A DNA stretch of 64,000 bases from Triticum aestivum (Eukaryota > Streptophyta > Magnoliopsida > Poales > Poaceae), in contig NC_057801.1 of NCBI RefSeq assembly GCF_018294505.1, positions 199,706,538 to 199,770,537 on the forward strand, given 5' to 3'. The notes below the pieces were generated by a model. It was not told the origin of the DNA and did not search any database. It saw nothing but the letters and a program-made list of their open reading frames with translations. Below are positions 36,744 to 47,192 of this stretch, piece after piece. Within the stretch, counting starts at the first letter, position 1, and every line of letters begins with the position of its first letter. Position numbers and translations under genes: made by a program.

Positions 36744-36859
36744 TGGATGGATAAAGCAGGCGAGCGCGAGAATCGAGGAGCCGAAGCAGAAAAATGGGGC
36801 GCAGCTGTCGCCTCCATCTTCGGAAGATAGTTAATAAAGGGAATCTTATAACCTTTTAT

Positions 36860-36965
36860 AATAGAGATGAGGTCATGACGATTTACTACAATTTCAGAAG
36901 ATGATGTCATGGCGGTTTACCAAAGTATTACAGGGAGAAGACATCATGGCGGTTTACGAGGATCA
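36860..36965. repeat. Threefold degenerate tandem repeat upstream of the antisense gene
   Basis: GTCATGACGATTTAC, GTCATGGCGGTTTAC and ATCATGGCGGTTTAC occur at about 40-bp intervals, just upstream of the antisense TATA box and before the 3' LTR. Confidence 0.7.
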
Positions 36966-37039
36966 TAAGAAGATGTTCATGGAATTTTTCTAAGTATTGA
37001 ATATTGACATGAACAGGTTCAAATCAATCTGGGGCCTAA

Positions 37040-37561
37040 TGTTGAGGATATAACTACTGAGTGTAAACCACCCAGGAGGGGCCTGTTCACGCTCATCTAT
37101 ACTGAATCCCATGAAGACTAAGAAGATGGCATTTCACTGATAAAGCTTAGAGGCCCAGAGCCCAAAGGCGGATTAGGGCCCATAGTTATAAACCGCCATG
37201 GTTGTATAAACTTGTATTGTAAGTTAGGAAAGGGAGAGACCGAGCCGGACACTTGTATGAGCCGGCCTCGGGACTCTGTAAATCGGCCGGGCGTCGACAT
37301 GTGTATATAAAGGGACAACCCGACGGCAGTTCAGAAAACAACAACTCGAGACTCAGGCAAAGCGTATTCGCTCCTTGGTCATCAAAACCCAAGCAATTCC
37401 ATCACAACTAGACGTAGGCTTTTACCTTCATTATAAGGGGCCGAACTAGTATAAAACTCTCGTGTCCCTTGTCCGGTTTAACCCCTTCAAGCTTATCTCG
37501 TTGCGATGGCTCCACGACTAAGTCCTTTCGTTAGGACATCTGACGTGATATTTCCATGACA
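37040..37561 (+). repeat. 3' LTR of element C
   Basis: 522 bp, followed by the CATGG duplication. The purine-rich CTGGGGCCTAA before it is the likely PPT. No AGGA-loop hairpin is seen upstream. Confidence 0.95.
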
Positions 37562-37566
37562 CATGG

Positions 37567-37915
37567 GAAGTTGTGCCATGGTTCTAAGAATATTTGGGAT
37601 TTATCTCAGATTTTTCTGAGCAAGAAAAATTGAGGATGCTTTGGAGCACAAGGTTCTAAAGTGAGATTCAGAAGGAGAAATGAATATTTTTCTTTTATGA
37701 AAAATATTCATTTGATTATTTTGAGGTTTGACCAGAGGAATAAATAAGATAGGTCACTTGGGTGAAAGCCAAGGATATGCCCAAGTGAGAAGTCCATTTG
37801 AAATGATTCAAACTCCAATTCAAATCAGGGCAAAAACCACAATGAAAACCAAGTCCAGAAAAGAGAGAGAAGGCAAGTCTGAAAAAAGAGAGAAGGCAAA
37901 ATCAAGGCTGTCATA
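37567..37915 (-). repeat. 5' LTR of element D, second part
   Basis: Continues the LTR interrupted at 24134 and aligns with 14894-15241. The terminal CA has mutated to TA. It is followed by the TSD GCAGA. Confidence 0.92.
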
Positions 37916-39327
37916 GCAGAAGACACTTCGAGCAAAATGTAAAAATAAACATAGAATAGAAGCATCGATGGCCAAGGCATTCATCACTGAGGAGGCGTCA
38001 AACTTCGTGACAGCACACTACGAATCCAAAAATCGTCATTTGCATAATCTGAAGCCTAGGTACAATGCTGACGAGCCTACAAAGGGTCAATCCAACCTAA
38101 GCCTATTCAAAGGGAATCTCGCACCATCCAGTGCTTGGAAACCAGTATTGTTGGATGTTGAAGAATGGCAGACCATTTTGTTGTATCTCTTTAACAACCT
38201 AACAGAAGTGCGGTCGTACATCGAGTAAGATCTCGTTACATTGTTTCGCAACTTCTAATTTCTTTGAACTGCTCTTATTCCTGGATATTTGATGCAGTCG
38301 ATACGTCCCCATATTCTCGTATGGAGCGGTGATCCAAAAGGATTCCGTCAAAGAGTATGAGCTTCTGGCAAAGCAAGGAGGCGAATATCCCGGTTTCATC
38401 TCTTGGTTCAAAAAAAGGTAATTTCCATTAGACCCTTTAATTTCTTTGGCTAATTTGCAACTAATGCAAAAATCCTTTCTTATTAAACTTGTAGGCTAAT
38501 TCAGCAATTATGGATGCCGAATTGAGACAAGTAGCTAATGGTTTTTACTATAAGGTTCATTCATTTGACAATTACGACATCAACGGGTATCGCTTTCGTA
38601 CCTATGGCAAAGAGCTATCTATGGCCGACCGAAAGTCTACAAATTGTTGTGTATCTGCTATCGGCGAAGGAGGTGTCGAGTATTATGGAAGAGTTGAAGC
38701 AATTTATGAACTTCAATTCTATGGTGATAACCCACCAAACGTCGTACTCTTCAGATGTTATTGGTTCCAGCCCAGGGAGACTAGAAGGACTCATGAACAT
38801 ATAGGGCTAGTCGAAATCAAACAAAGCACCCATTTGGATGTTCCCGATGTCTATATTACGGCTCAACAGGCAACCCAAGTTTTCTATCTACCATGGTCCT
38901 GTCAAAGTGATCCAAATCTCAGTGGTTGGGATGTCGTTTATGAAGTGTCTCCACGTGTTAGACAACCTCCCCCCAATGAAGAGGATTATGAACGTCACAT
39001 TAACCAAGACACATATGACGAAGGAGAATTCTTCCAAGAAACACGTCCTGCCAAAAAAGTTTCAAGAAACGCTCTACTCCACCCCAGAACATTGAAGTAG
39101 ACAGCGATAGTGAATTCGACCCTTAGCCGGAACAAGAAGAGCCGGAAGAAGAAGAAGTTACTGTTGCAGATGACATGTCAATGCTTGAACGATTATGTAA
39201 AGGTGGCCTTCCACATGATGATGCATTTATTAATGATGATGATGAGCACGTCATTATCGATAGTGATGATGATGGTGCATTTATTAATGATGATGATGAG
39301 CACGTCATTACCGATAGTGATTCTTAG
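37916..39327 (+). pseudogene. CACTA transposase, C-terminal part (DUF4218 end, two introns, DUF4216, acidic tail)
   Basis: The frame resumes after element D (IEASMAKAFITEEASNFVT). Introns 38225-38297 (GTAAGA...ATGCAG) and 38418-38494 (GTAATT...TTGTAG) fit. The A-run at 38410-38416 puts the second junction one base out of frame. The last exon (ORF from 38510) holds the DUF4216 domain (YDINGYRFRTYGKE; VVLFRCYWFQPRETRR). A shift near 39060 leads to an acidic Asp/Glu tail with a duplicated 54-bp unit (39223-39326), with TAG at about 39123-39125 and the end at 39325-39327. With the N-terminal lesions this gene is dead. Confidence 0.85.
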
Positions 39328-39419
39328 GTATTCAAATTTTTATGTTGTACTTTGTATGATTTATATAGTTGGCATTCATAATTTTCTTATTTGTATGATT
39401 GTTTCTTATACATAGTGCC

Positions 39420-40299
39420 ATGGTCTTGATTTCCGTCCCCGTCGGCCCTCACCCGCTTTATTATGTGGTAAATTCTCTTTCATAACTATTTGTTGCATTT
39501 CGCATTTATGACAATTATGGCCATCAAGTTGACATAGAGATATTTTAATCTAGGAGGTATGTGAACCGGAATTTGAAACCGACCCTCTTGTCGAGAAGTT
39601 AAATTTAGTTGAAAAAGAAAATGAGTATTTGAAAGAAAAAATTAAAAGAATTGAAGAAGAGAAGATGACATTGGAGTTGTATGTTGCCGATGTCATCAAT
39701 GATCACAAGATGAAGATGAATGCAATGCGCTTGAAGATGGATGCAATGAGCCTGAAGCTTAAGAATATTATAAAATATGCCATTGATAATGAGGCTTGGT
39801 ATCATTATGTCGTTGGATCAATTGTTACCTTAGTTGCGATCTTCATCATATTTGTTGTGATGAGGGTAAGTTTTCTCTAATGTTTTGCTTTACAAATGGA
39901 TACTTAGCTTATTTTCCTTCTAAATGGAATAATTACCTAAGTTATATAAAAATATGAGCTATACTTAGCTTATTCAGTTCATTTATGACATACTTAGCAT
40001 ACTTAGGTCAAAAATGGCATGATAATCTTTGTTACGTCCTAAATGATATAGACTTGGCTTATTTTCCTCGAAAATGACATAATAACCTTACTAAGCTCCA
40101 AAATGACATATTTACCTAGCTTATCTCTAAAATGACCTACACTTAGCATTTTTACCTAGCTTAGCTCTAAGAAGAGGAGAGGAGAAAAAGAAAGAGAAGA
40201 AAAAAATCTTCTTCTTCTTCTTCTTCTAACTATCTTCTTCTTCTTCTACTTCTTCTTCTAACTTTCATCTTTCCCAATTTGCAGATTTGCTTTACATGA
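39420..40299 (+). CDS. CACTA second gene: three-exon coiled-coil membrane protein, apparently intact
   Basis: Exons 39420-39467, 39554-39865 and 40285-40299 encode 124 residues without a stop. Both introns have GT-AG ends (GTAAAT...ATCTAG; GTAAGT...TTGCAG) in phase 0. Exon 1 is MVLISVPVGPHPLYYV. Exon 2 begins EVCEPEFETDPLVEKL, then a Lys/Glu coiled coil (about residues 30-80), then YHYVVGSIVTLVAIFIIFVV, a hydrophobic membrane segment. Exon 3 adds ICFT and a stop. The same layout (second ORF after the transposase) is known in cereal CACTA elements of Caspar type; its role is unknown to me. Integrity contrasts with the wrecked transposase. The tiny third exon is inferred from splice sites. Confidence 0.75.
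39866..40284 (+). repeat. Repeat-rich second intron of the CACTA membrane-protein gene
   Basis: Degenerate units containing AAAATGACATA and TTACCTAGCTTAGCTC recur from 39890 to 40165. A homopurine block (40171-40206) and a CTT-rich homopyrimidine block (40209-40260) follow, just before the acceptor. Confidence 0.7.
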
Positions 40300-41107
40300 G
40301 GAAGGCTTGGATTCATGGAGTGTACTATTATTCTGGTGCTTCCTTGTTGTTTTTTAAAACTTGTTTGGATATGTATGTCTATATGGATATGTTGTTGGAA
40401 ACTTGTTTGTGGTTATGTATATATGGATATGTTGTACTTTGTTGAACTATGTTATTGGATTTGATCAAATATGTTATTGGACATGCTGTTGGATATGTAT
40501 GCATGTATATCTGTGTTTGAAACCATGTCTAATTAATTGGATTTAAATAAAAACAGGGGATGTGTAGCCTCTTTGGCGTCCGCTAGCCGACGGCAAAGAG
40601 GACATGTGGCAGTCACCTGTGCAAACTGGCAACACTGGCTGCCTATTTGGTCATTTTGTCGTCTGCAAGCGGACGGCAAACTGACCAAATAGGCCTGGCA
40701 AACAGGGCCATCTATGCCATCTGCTGGCCGACGGCATAGCTGGCCATGTGGCAGCATCCCAGTGCTGCCCTAGCTAAGCTCTTTGACGTCCGTCAGCGGA
40801 CGGCAAAGAGCTTTCCTTGCCGTTGACTGGTGGACGGCAAAGAACGCCGTTAACCCCCTAACGGCTCTCACCTCACACCGCTGTCGTTTGTCGTCGTTGC
40901 CGTCTGCTGGCCTCGGATGGCTGCCGGCACAATCCTTTGCCGTCCGTTTCTACGAAGCGGACGGCAAAGAAGGCCTTTGTTGGCACGTGTTCAGTCGGAC
41001 GGTTTGCCGTCTGCTGGCTGATGGCAATGGGCTTAATTTGTCGTCCGTCATCCGTGTCTTTGCCGTCCACCATGGCGGACGGCAAAAAGAAGCTGATTCC
41101 AATAGTG
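40300..41107. repeat. Right end and subterminal repeats of the CACTA
   Basis: TTTGCCGTCCG-type motifs in both orientations fill 40570-41090; the terminus ATTCCAATAGTG ends at 41107. Positions 40300-40560 are TATGTAT/TGTTGGATATG-rich and contain no gene. Confidence 0.88.
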
Positions 41108-41937
41108 AGAGAGACTTTGTTGCTAGGAAGCACAGTAAAGAAAGAGAACCATGGGTTCGGAAACCCATGCCTTTTCCTCCTAAGACATCCAAGAAAAATG
41201 ATGATGAGGATTTTGAACGCTTTGCTGAAATGGTTAGACCTATCTTCTTATGTATGCGCTTAATTGATATGCTTAAAGTGAATCCTTATGCTAAATACAT
41301 GAAGGATATTATTACAAATAAAAGAAAGATACTGGAAGCTGAAATTTCCACCATGCTTGCTAATTACACTTTTAAGGGTGCAATACCTAAGAAACTAGGA
41401 GATCCAGGAGTACCAACTATACCTTGCTCCATTAAAAGAAACTATGTTAAAACTGCTTTTATGTGATCTTGGAGCCGGTGTTAGTGTTATGCATCTCTCT
41501 TTATATCGTAGACTTGAATTGAATAAGTTGACACCTACTGAAATATCTTTGCAAATGGCTGATAAATCAACCGCTATACCTGTCAGTATTTGTGAGGATG
41601 TGCCTATTGTGGTTGCAAATGTTACTATTTTAACGGACTTTGTTATTCTTGATATTCCTGAGGACGATAGTATGTCGATTATCCTTGGTAGACCCTTTTT
41701 GAATACTGCAGGGCCTGTTATTGATTGCAACAAAGGCAATGTCACTTTTCATGTTAATGGTAATGAGCATACGGTACACTTTCTGGGGAAACAACCTCAA
41801 GTTCATAGCATCAATTCTATTGGAAAAATTCCAACTATTATTATTGGAGGTTTTGAATTTCCTCTTCCTACTGTCAAGAAGAAATATGATATTCTTCTTA
41901 TAGGGGATGTGCATATCCCCGTTGAGGTAACCTAGTG
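41108..41937 (+). pseudogene. Element E protease region, continuing from 6931
   Basis: The frame resumes after the AGA duplication (RDFVARKHSKEREP, then PMPFPPKTSKKNDDEDFERF). A shift lies at about 41455-41462. The ORF 41444-41937 contains a retroviral-protease-like core: DLGAGVSVMHLSLYRRL (the usual DTGA or DSGA is DLGA here) and the second core IILGRPFLNTAG. No RT follows. Athila-type elements carry such an atypical protease. It would process Gag if active; the atypical Leu leaves this uncertain. Confidence 0.78.
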
Positions 41938-42679
41938 TTATTCGAAATTTCTCCGGCTCCATGTTATTCAGAATGAGTTTGTTAACAAGACTTGATCAAC
42001 CTTGTTAGTGGATTCCTTTTGATGATCATGAGATGGATGAAGTTAGAAGGCACAACCTTCTGTACCCTCTTTTTACTTTCTGTTATTTAGATTAAATAAA
42101 GTAAAAATAGTATTTTCTATCTGTTTTCAGAATTATCCATGCAATAAAAAATATCCCGAAAATAAAGTTTATTTAGTAAGATTTTTTCTGGAATATTTGA
42201 GAATTTCTAGCACTGAGAACACAATAGGGGGAACTGGCATCTGGCCACGAGGGTCCAGGGCGCGCCCCCTGCCTTGTGGGCCAACGGTGGCCCCCCTCCA
42301 CTTATTCCTGCACCCACACACTTCATCTTCCTCCCAAAAAAATCACCATCCAACTCAAGCACAAGTTCTAGCTCATTTTGCTGTGATTTTCGATCTCCTT
42401 GCTCAAAGCTCCATTCACAAAACTGCTTTGGGAGATTGTTCCTTGGTATGTGACTCCTCCAATGGTCCAATTAGTTTTCGGTCTAGTGCTTTATTCATTG
42501 CAAATTTTTGCTTCCTAGGTGACCATGTTCTTGAGCTTGCATGTCAAATTTATGAGGTCCCAAGTAATTCTAATGCATGATGTAGGCTCTAGGCACTTGT
42601 GGGAGTAGTTGCTATTAATTTTGTTGAGTTTGATTCACTTTTATTTTGAGTTACTAAAAATTTCAGAAATTTTCAGAAA
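41938..42679 (+). promoter_or_regulatory. Internal LTR-like leader before the third gene of element E
   Basis: Positions 42225-42345 contain CACGAGGGTCCAGGGCGCGC, CCTTGTGGGCC and TTCCTCCCAAAAAAATCA, an arrangement like the promoter-proximal part of the LTR of E (3715-3840). An untranslated leader of about 330 nt to ATG 42680 follows. Positions 41938-42225 show nothing else. A separate promoter is an inference. Confidence 0.45.
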
Positions 42680-43762
42680 ATGATTAAGAGATTTTTGAGG
42701 GGCTCTTCTAGCCAAGGCTCCAAGGATAAACAAGCTAAGGAGAAAGAAAAGGCCAAGTATAATATTCCTCGCATGGCGGAAGTACGACCGTGCGAATGGC
42801 CTTGTGATGATTTCTTGAGAGCAGCCGGGATTTATGATGACTTCTATTCTTTGGCTGATAATGCGGGCGTCGCTGACTTCCTCCATGACCGGATCGAACA
42901 GTATCTCTTACTCACCAATACTTTCGTGCAAAATTTCTACTATTATCCTAAGAATTCACCTCCTTCAGTAGCTTTTCATTTATATGATGTGGCTAGGGAG
43001 ATGTCATTACGTGATTTTTGCGCGGTTTGCAGAATACCCTTCGAGGGCAGCTTAGAGGAACCACATCGTAAAGATGTGGATGGTTTTATTGATACTATTA
43101 CTGTAGGGGAATCGAGGAAGGTTTCCGATGCAAGAATTACTAGCATACATTTTCCTGTTTTACGCTACTTTGCAATATTTGCTAGTCGATGCTTAATTGG
43201 TCATGGAAACTGTGGAAACCTTAGTGTTCCTGATATTATTATTGTTTTCCATGCTTTATTCCGTGATAACTATATTAGTATGGGTGCTATTATTGCTAAA
43301 TGGTTTAAGCCTGAACCGTACAAAGGGCCCCATCTTTGGAGGTATCTATGCTTCATGCCTTGCTAAACACTTCGAGATACCTATTAGGCATTTTGAGAAA
43401 GAGGAAAACTGATGCCTCCTACCTTTCTAGATTATAAGAGCATGGTAGCTCATGAGTTTATTGTTAGCAATGAGGATAAGATGGTTTTGTATAATCTGAG
43501 ATTTAATAAGAAACACAATGAGATTATTATCTTGCTTGCGCCCTCTTTGTTTGATTTAACCGCAGGTCATTACCTCGTCTTGCCGGCGGCCATTTACGCG
43601 CACCGAGGCCAGACATCAGCTCCAGAGCCTGAGTCGGAACCACCACTTGACCCTTATCGTCCATCATCTTAGCAGTGGGATCCGGAGGAGATCGTCGGTC
43701 AGTGGTAGTACAATGACACTCCTCAGTACACCGGGGAGAGTAGCCGCGATCCATGGGCATAG
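42680..43762 (+). pseudogene. Athila-ORF1-like gene of element E, broken
   Basis: ORF 42680-43366 begins basic (MIKRFLRGSSSQGSKDKQAK). A domain follows with the pattern of plant Athila ORF1 proteins (VAFHLYDVAREMSLRDFCAV; RITSIHFPVLRYFAIFASRC; a region ending GAIIAKWF). A one-base shift near 43330 and a TGA near 43410 break it. It continues at 43412-43762 with a Pro/Glu-rich tail and TAG stops at 43670-43672 and about 43706. It is not gag, RT or integrase. The family match is by eye; the biochemical role is unknown. Confidence 0.6.
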
Positions 43763-45773
43763 ACCAACTTAGGCCAAAAGCCTAAGCTTGGGGGAGTACG
43801 TATTTCTCACCGACATTACATCCATGTTCACACACTTATTCTACTTGTCGGTGCTCATACTTTTTCATTGTACTATCCATGCTAGTTTAATTTCTTTTTC
43901 TAGCTTTCTTCTTGTGTGTTTGATAAACCTTAAGAAAAAAATAGTTAGTTTATTTCCATGCTTGTAGTAATAATTAAAAGAAAACCCAAAAAGATTTCTC
44001 GTTCTTCTTTTACTTGTTGGGAGCTTTCCCGTGTAAATAGTTTATTTCTTTTCTTTCCTTTGGGGTCGAGAGGAGAAGACCATAATGAAAATGTTTAGTG
44101 GCTCTAATATGCATGATTGTTGATTTAACCAAGAGCCCATATTACCTTGTCTTCTCCCTTGAATTGAATGTCTGCAGATTCCAACTTAGTCCAATGCACG
44201 TGCACTATTATTATTATACACACCGTTCGGTCGTGCAAGTGAAAGGCAATAATGACAATATATGATGGACTGATTGAGATGAGAGAAGCTGGTAGGAACT
44301 CAACCTCTCTTGTTTTTGTAAATATGATTAGTTCATCATTCCTGATACAGCCTATTATGAATAAACATGTTTGCAATGACAATTAGAGATTATAGTTGCT
44401 TATGCCATGCTTAACTAGCTACGAGCTTATAATGGTTTACCTTGCATGCCAACATGCTATTAAAATGGTTGTGATGTGGTATGATAGGGTGGTATCCTCA
44501 TTTGAATGATTCGAGTGACTCGACTTGGCACATGTTCATGCATGTAGTTGAAAGAAAATCAACATAGCCTTCACGATATTTATGTTCATGGTGGATTATA
44601 TCCTACTCATGCTTGCACTCAGTGTTGATTAATTTTAATGCATGTTCATGGCTGTTGTCGCTCTCTCAGTTGGTCGCTTCCTAGTCTCTTGCTAGCCTTC
44701 ACCTGTACTAAGTGGGAATACTGCTTGTGCATCCAAACTCCATAAACCCCAAAGTTGTTCCATATGAGTCCACCATACCTTCCTATATGTGGTATTTACC
44801 TGTCATTCCAAGTAAATTTGTATGTGCCAAACTCCAAACCTTCAAATGAAATTCTATTTTGTATGCTCGAGCAGCTCATGTATCAACTAGGGTTGTGTGT
44901 ATCTTCCATGCTAGGTGGGTTATTCTCAAGAGGAGTGGACTCCGCTCCTCATTCACGAGAAAATGGCTGGTAACCAGGATGCCCAGTCCCATGATCAAAA
45001 GATCAAATCAAATCAAAATAAAAACAAAACTCCCCCAGGATTGTTGCTAGTTGGAGGCACCCGTTGTTTCGGGCAAGCCATGGATTGATGCTTGTTGGTG
45101 GTGGGGGAGTATAAACTTTACCACTCTGTTTGGGAACCGCCTATAATGTGTGTAGCATGGAAGATATCGAGATCTCATAGTTGTTATGTTGACAGTGAAA
45201 GTATACCACTCAAAATGTTATTCATCTCTATTTCAAAATCGAGCTCTGGCACCTCTACAAATTCCTGCTTCCCTCTACGAAGGGCCTATCTATTTGCTTT
45301 TATGTTGAGTCGTCACCCTCTTATTAAAAAGCACCCGCTGGAGAGCACCGTTGTCATTTGCATGCATTACTATTAGTTTATATTTGGTATGACTATGACT
45401 GGATCTCTTTTACCATGAATTACAATGTTTAGTCAGTCCTTGATCTTTAAAGGTGCTCTGCATTTATGTTTTGCGGTCTCAGAAAGGGCTAGTGAGATAC
45501 CATCTTGTTATATCATATTATGATTGTTTTGAGAAAGTGTTGTCATCCGAGATTTATTATTATTGCTCGCTAGTTGATTATGCCATTGATATGAGTAAAC
45601 ATGAGACCTAAGTGTTATTGTGAATATGGTTAGTTCATAATATTTGCTGAAAACTTGAATGTTGGCTTTGCATATTTACAACAACAAGAGCAAATAGAGA
45701 ACAGAGTTTGTAAAAGTTTTTCTTTATCACTTTCAGTTTGTCAACTGAATTGCTTGAGGACAAGCAAAGGTTT
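43763..45773 (+). other. Non-coding 3' region of element E
   Basis: About 2 kb with no supported ORF. It opens with a PPT-like copy (43784-43796) and is AT-rich. A hairpin at 45751-45766 (arms TGCTTG/CAAGCA, loop AGGA) precedes the true PPT. Confidence 0.7.
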
Positions 45774-45787
45774 AAGCTTGGGGGAGT
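45774..45787 (+). promoter_or_regulatory. Polypurine tract of element E
   Basis: AAGCTTGGGGGAGT directly abuts the 3' LTR start TGATACG. It is the primer for plus-strand DNA synthesis. Confidence 0.85.
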
Positions 45788-47192
45788 TGATACGTCTCCG
45801 TCGTATCTACTTTTCCAAACACTTTTGCCCTTGTTTTGGACTCTAACTTGCATGATTTGAATGGAACTAACCCGGACTGACGCTGTTTTCAGCAGAACTG
45901 CCATGGTGTTATTTTTGTGTAGAAATAAAGGTTCTCGGAATGACCTGAAAATCCACGGAGCAACTTTTCAGATTTAATAAAAAATACTGGTGAAAGAAAT
46001 AGCGTCAGGGGGCCCACACCCTGTCCACGAGGGTGGGAGCGCGCCCCCTCCCCCTGGGCGTGCCCCCCTGCCTTGTGGCCCCCCTAGACGTCCACCGACC
46101 TCAACTCCAACTCCATATATTTGCTTTCGCGGATAAAAAAATTAGAGAGAAAGTTTCATCACGTTTTACGATACGGAGCTGCCGCCAAGACCTAATCTCT
46201 CTCGAGAGGGCTGATCTGGAGTCCGTTCGGGGCTCCGAAGAAGGGGATTTTTCGCTATCGTCATCATCAACCATCATCCATCACCAATTTCATGATGCCC
46301 ACCGCATTGCGTGAGTAATTCCATCTTAGGCTTGCTGCACGGTGATGGGTTGGATGAGATTTACCATGTAATCAAGTTAGTTTTGTTGGGGTTTGATCTC
46401 TAGTATCCACTATGTTCTGAGATTGATGTTGCTATGACTTTGCTATGCTTAATGCTTGTCACTAGGGCCCGAGTGACATGATTTCAGATCTGAACCTATT
46501 ATGTTTTCGTGAATATATGTGAGTTCTTGATCCTATCTTGCAAGTCTATAGTCACCTATTATGTGTTATGATCCGACAACCCCGAAGTGACAATAATCAG
46601 GATACTTCTCAGTGATGACCATAGTTTGAGGAGTTCATGTATTCACTATGTGTTAATGCTTTGGTCCGGTACTCTATTAAAAGGAGGCCTTAATATCTCT
46701 TAGTTTCCATTAGGACCCCGCTGCCACGGGAGGGTAGGACAAAAGATGCCATGCAAGTTCTTTTCCATAAGCATGTATGACTATATTCGGAAAACATGCC
46801 TACATTACATTGATGAACTGGAGCTAGTTCTGTGTCACCCTATGTTATAACTATTACTTGAGGAATCGCATCCGACATAATTATCCATCATTGATCCAAT
46901 GCCTACGAGATTTTCACATATTGTGCTTTGCTTATTTACTTTACCGTTGCCACTGTTACAATTACTACAAAACTGCTACCTTTACTTTTGCTACTGTTAC
47001 CATTACTATCATACTACTTTGCTACTAAATACTTTGCTGCAGATACTAAGTTATCTAGGTGTGGTTGAATTGACAACTCAACTACTAATACTTGAGAATA
47101 TTATTTGGCTCCCCTTGTGTCGAATCAATAAATTTGGGTTGAATGCTCTACCCTCAAAAACTGTTGCGATCCCCTATACTTGTGGGTTACCA
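45788..47192 (+). repeat. 3' LTR of element E
   Basis: 1405 bp, aligned end to end with 3484-4885 with scattered substitutions. It is followed by GAACC, the TSD. Confidence 0.92.

Larger units (their letters stand above)
24135..37561 (+). mobile_element. Element C: Tat/Grande-like gypsy element with an antisense gene
   Basis: Two 522-bp LTRs (24135-24656 and 37040-37561) start TGTTGAGG and end GACA. TSD CATGG occurs at 24130-24134 and 37562-37566. The two LTRs differ at roughly 28 positions by eye (about 5 percent, mostly transitions). Plus-strand genes: gag (24745-26830), protease and pol (26831-31160). Between pol and the 3' LTR lie a spacer (31161-32439) and a five-exon gene on the minus strand. 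Two RNase H domains and the antisense gene point to the Tat lineage (Grande-like). It is the youngest layer of the left nest apart from, possibly, the MITE. Confidence 0.94.
11442..37915 (-). mobile_element. Element D: Tekay-type chromovirus (gypsy), minus strand, interrupted by element C
   Basis: The LTRs are 11442-15241 (3' LTR on the coding strand) and 20933-24134 plus 37567-37915 (5' LTR, split by element C). TSD GCAGA occurs at 11437-11441 and 37916-37920. Coding order on the minus strand: an extra ORF (20785-19988), gag (from 19729), protease, RT, RNase H, integrase and a chromodomain ending at 15254. The primer site lies next to the 5' LTR and the PPT next to the 3' LTR. Without element C it is about 13 kb. 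Several premature stops and frameshifts make it non-functional. Confidence 0.93.
6932..41107 (+). mobile_element. CACTA (En/Spm) transposon inserted in element E
   Basis: It begins CACTACTGGAAT (6932) and ends ATTCCAATAGTG (41107), the inverted complement with one change. It is flanked by the 3-bp TSD AGA (6929-6931 and 41108-41110). Subterminal regions (6932-7330 and 40560-41090) are filled with inverted TTTGCCGTCCG motifs. It carries a broken TNP2-type transposase gene (9209-11441, continuing 37916-39327) and an intact-looking small second gene (39420-40299). Element D (26.5 kb) sits in the transposase gene; without it the CACTA is about 7.7 kb. The flanking ORF of element E reads through once the CACTA and one AGA are discounted. 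Confidence 0.93.
3484..47192 (+). mobile_element. Element E: gypsy-type LTR element with gag-protease and an Athila-ORF1-like gene but no polymerase
   Basis: LTRs are 3484-4885 (1402 bp) and 45788-47192 (1405 bp), both opening TGATACGTCTCCGTCG and ending in CA. TSDs are AAACC (3479-3483) and GAACC (47193-47197), one mismatch. A primer site follows the 5' LTR and a polypurine tract (PPT) precedes the 3' LTR. Without the 34-kb CACTA insertion (6932-41107, TSD AGA) the element is about 9.5 kb. It carries gag, a protease-like region and a third gene at 42680-43762, but I find no RT, RNase H or integrase motif. It is therefore probably non-autonomous. The layout fits Athila/Sabrina-type elements; the family name is tentative. 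Confidence 0.88.
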
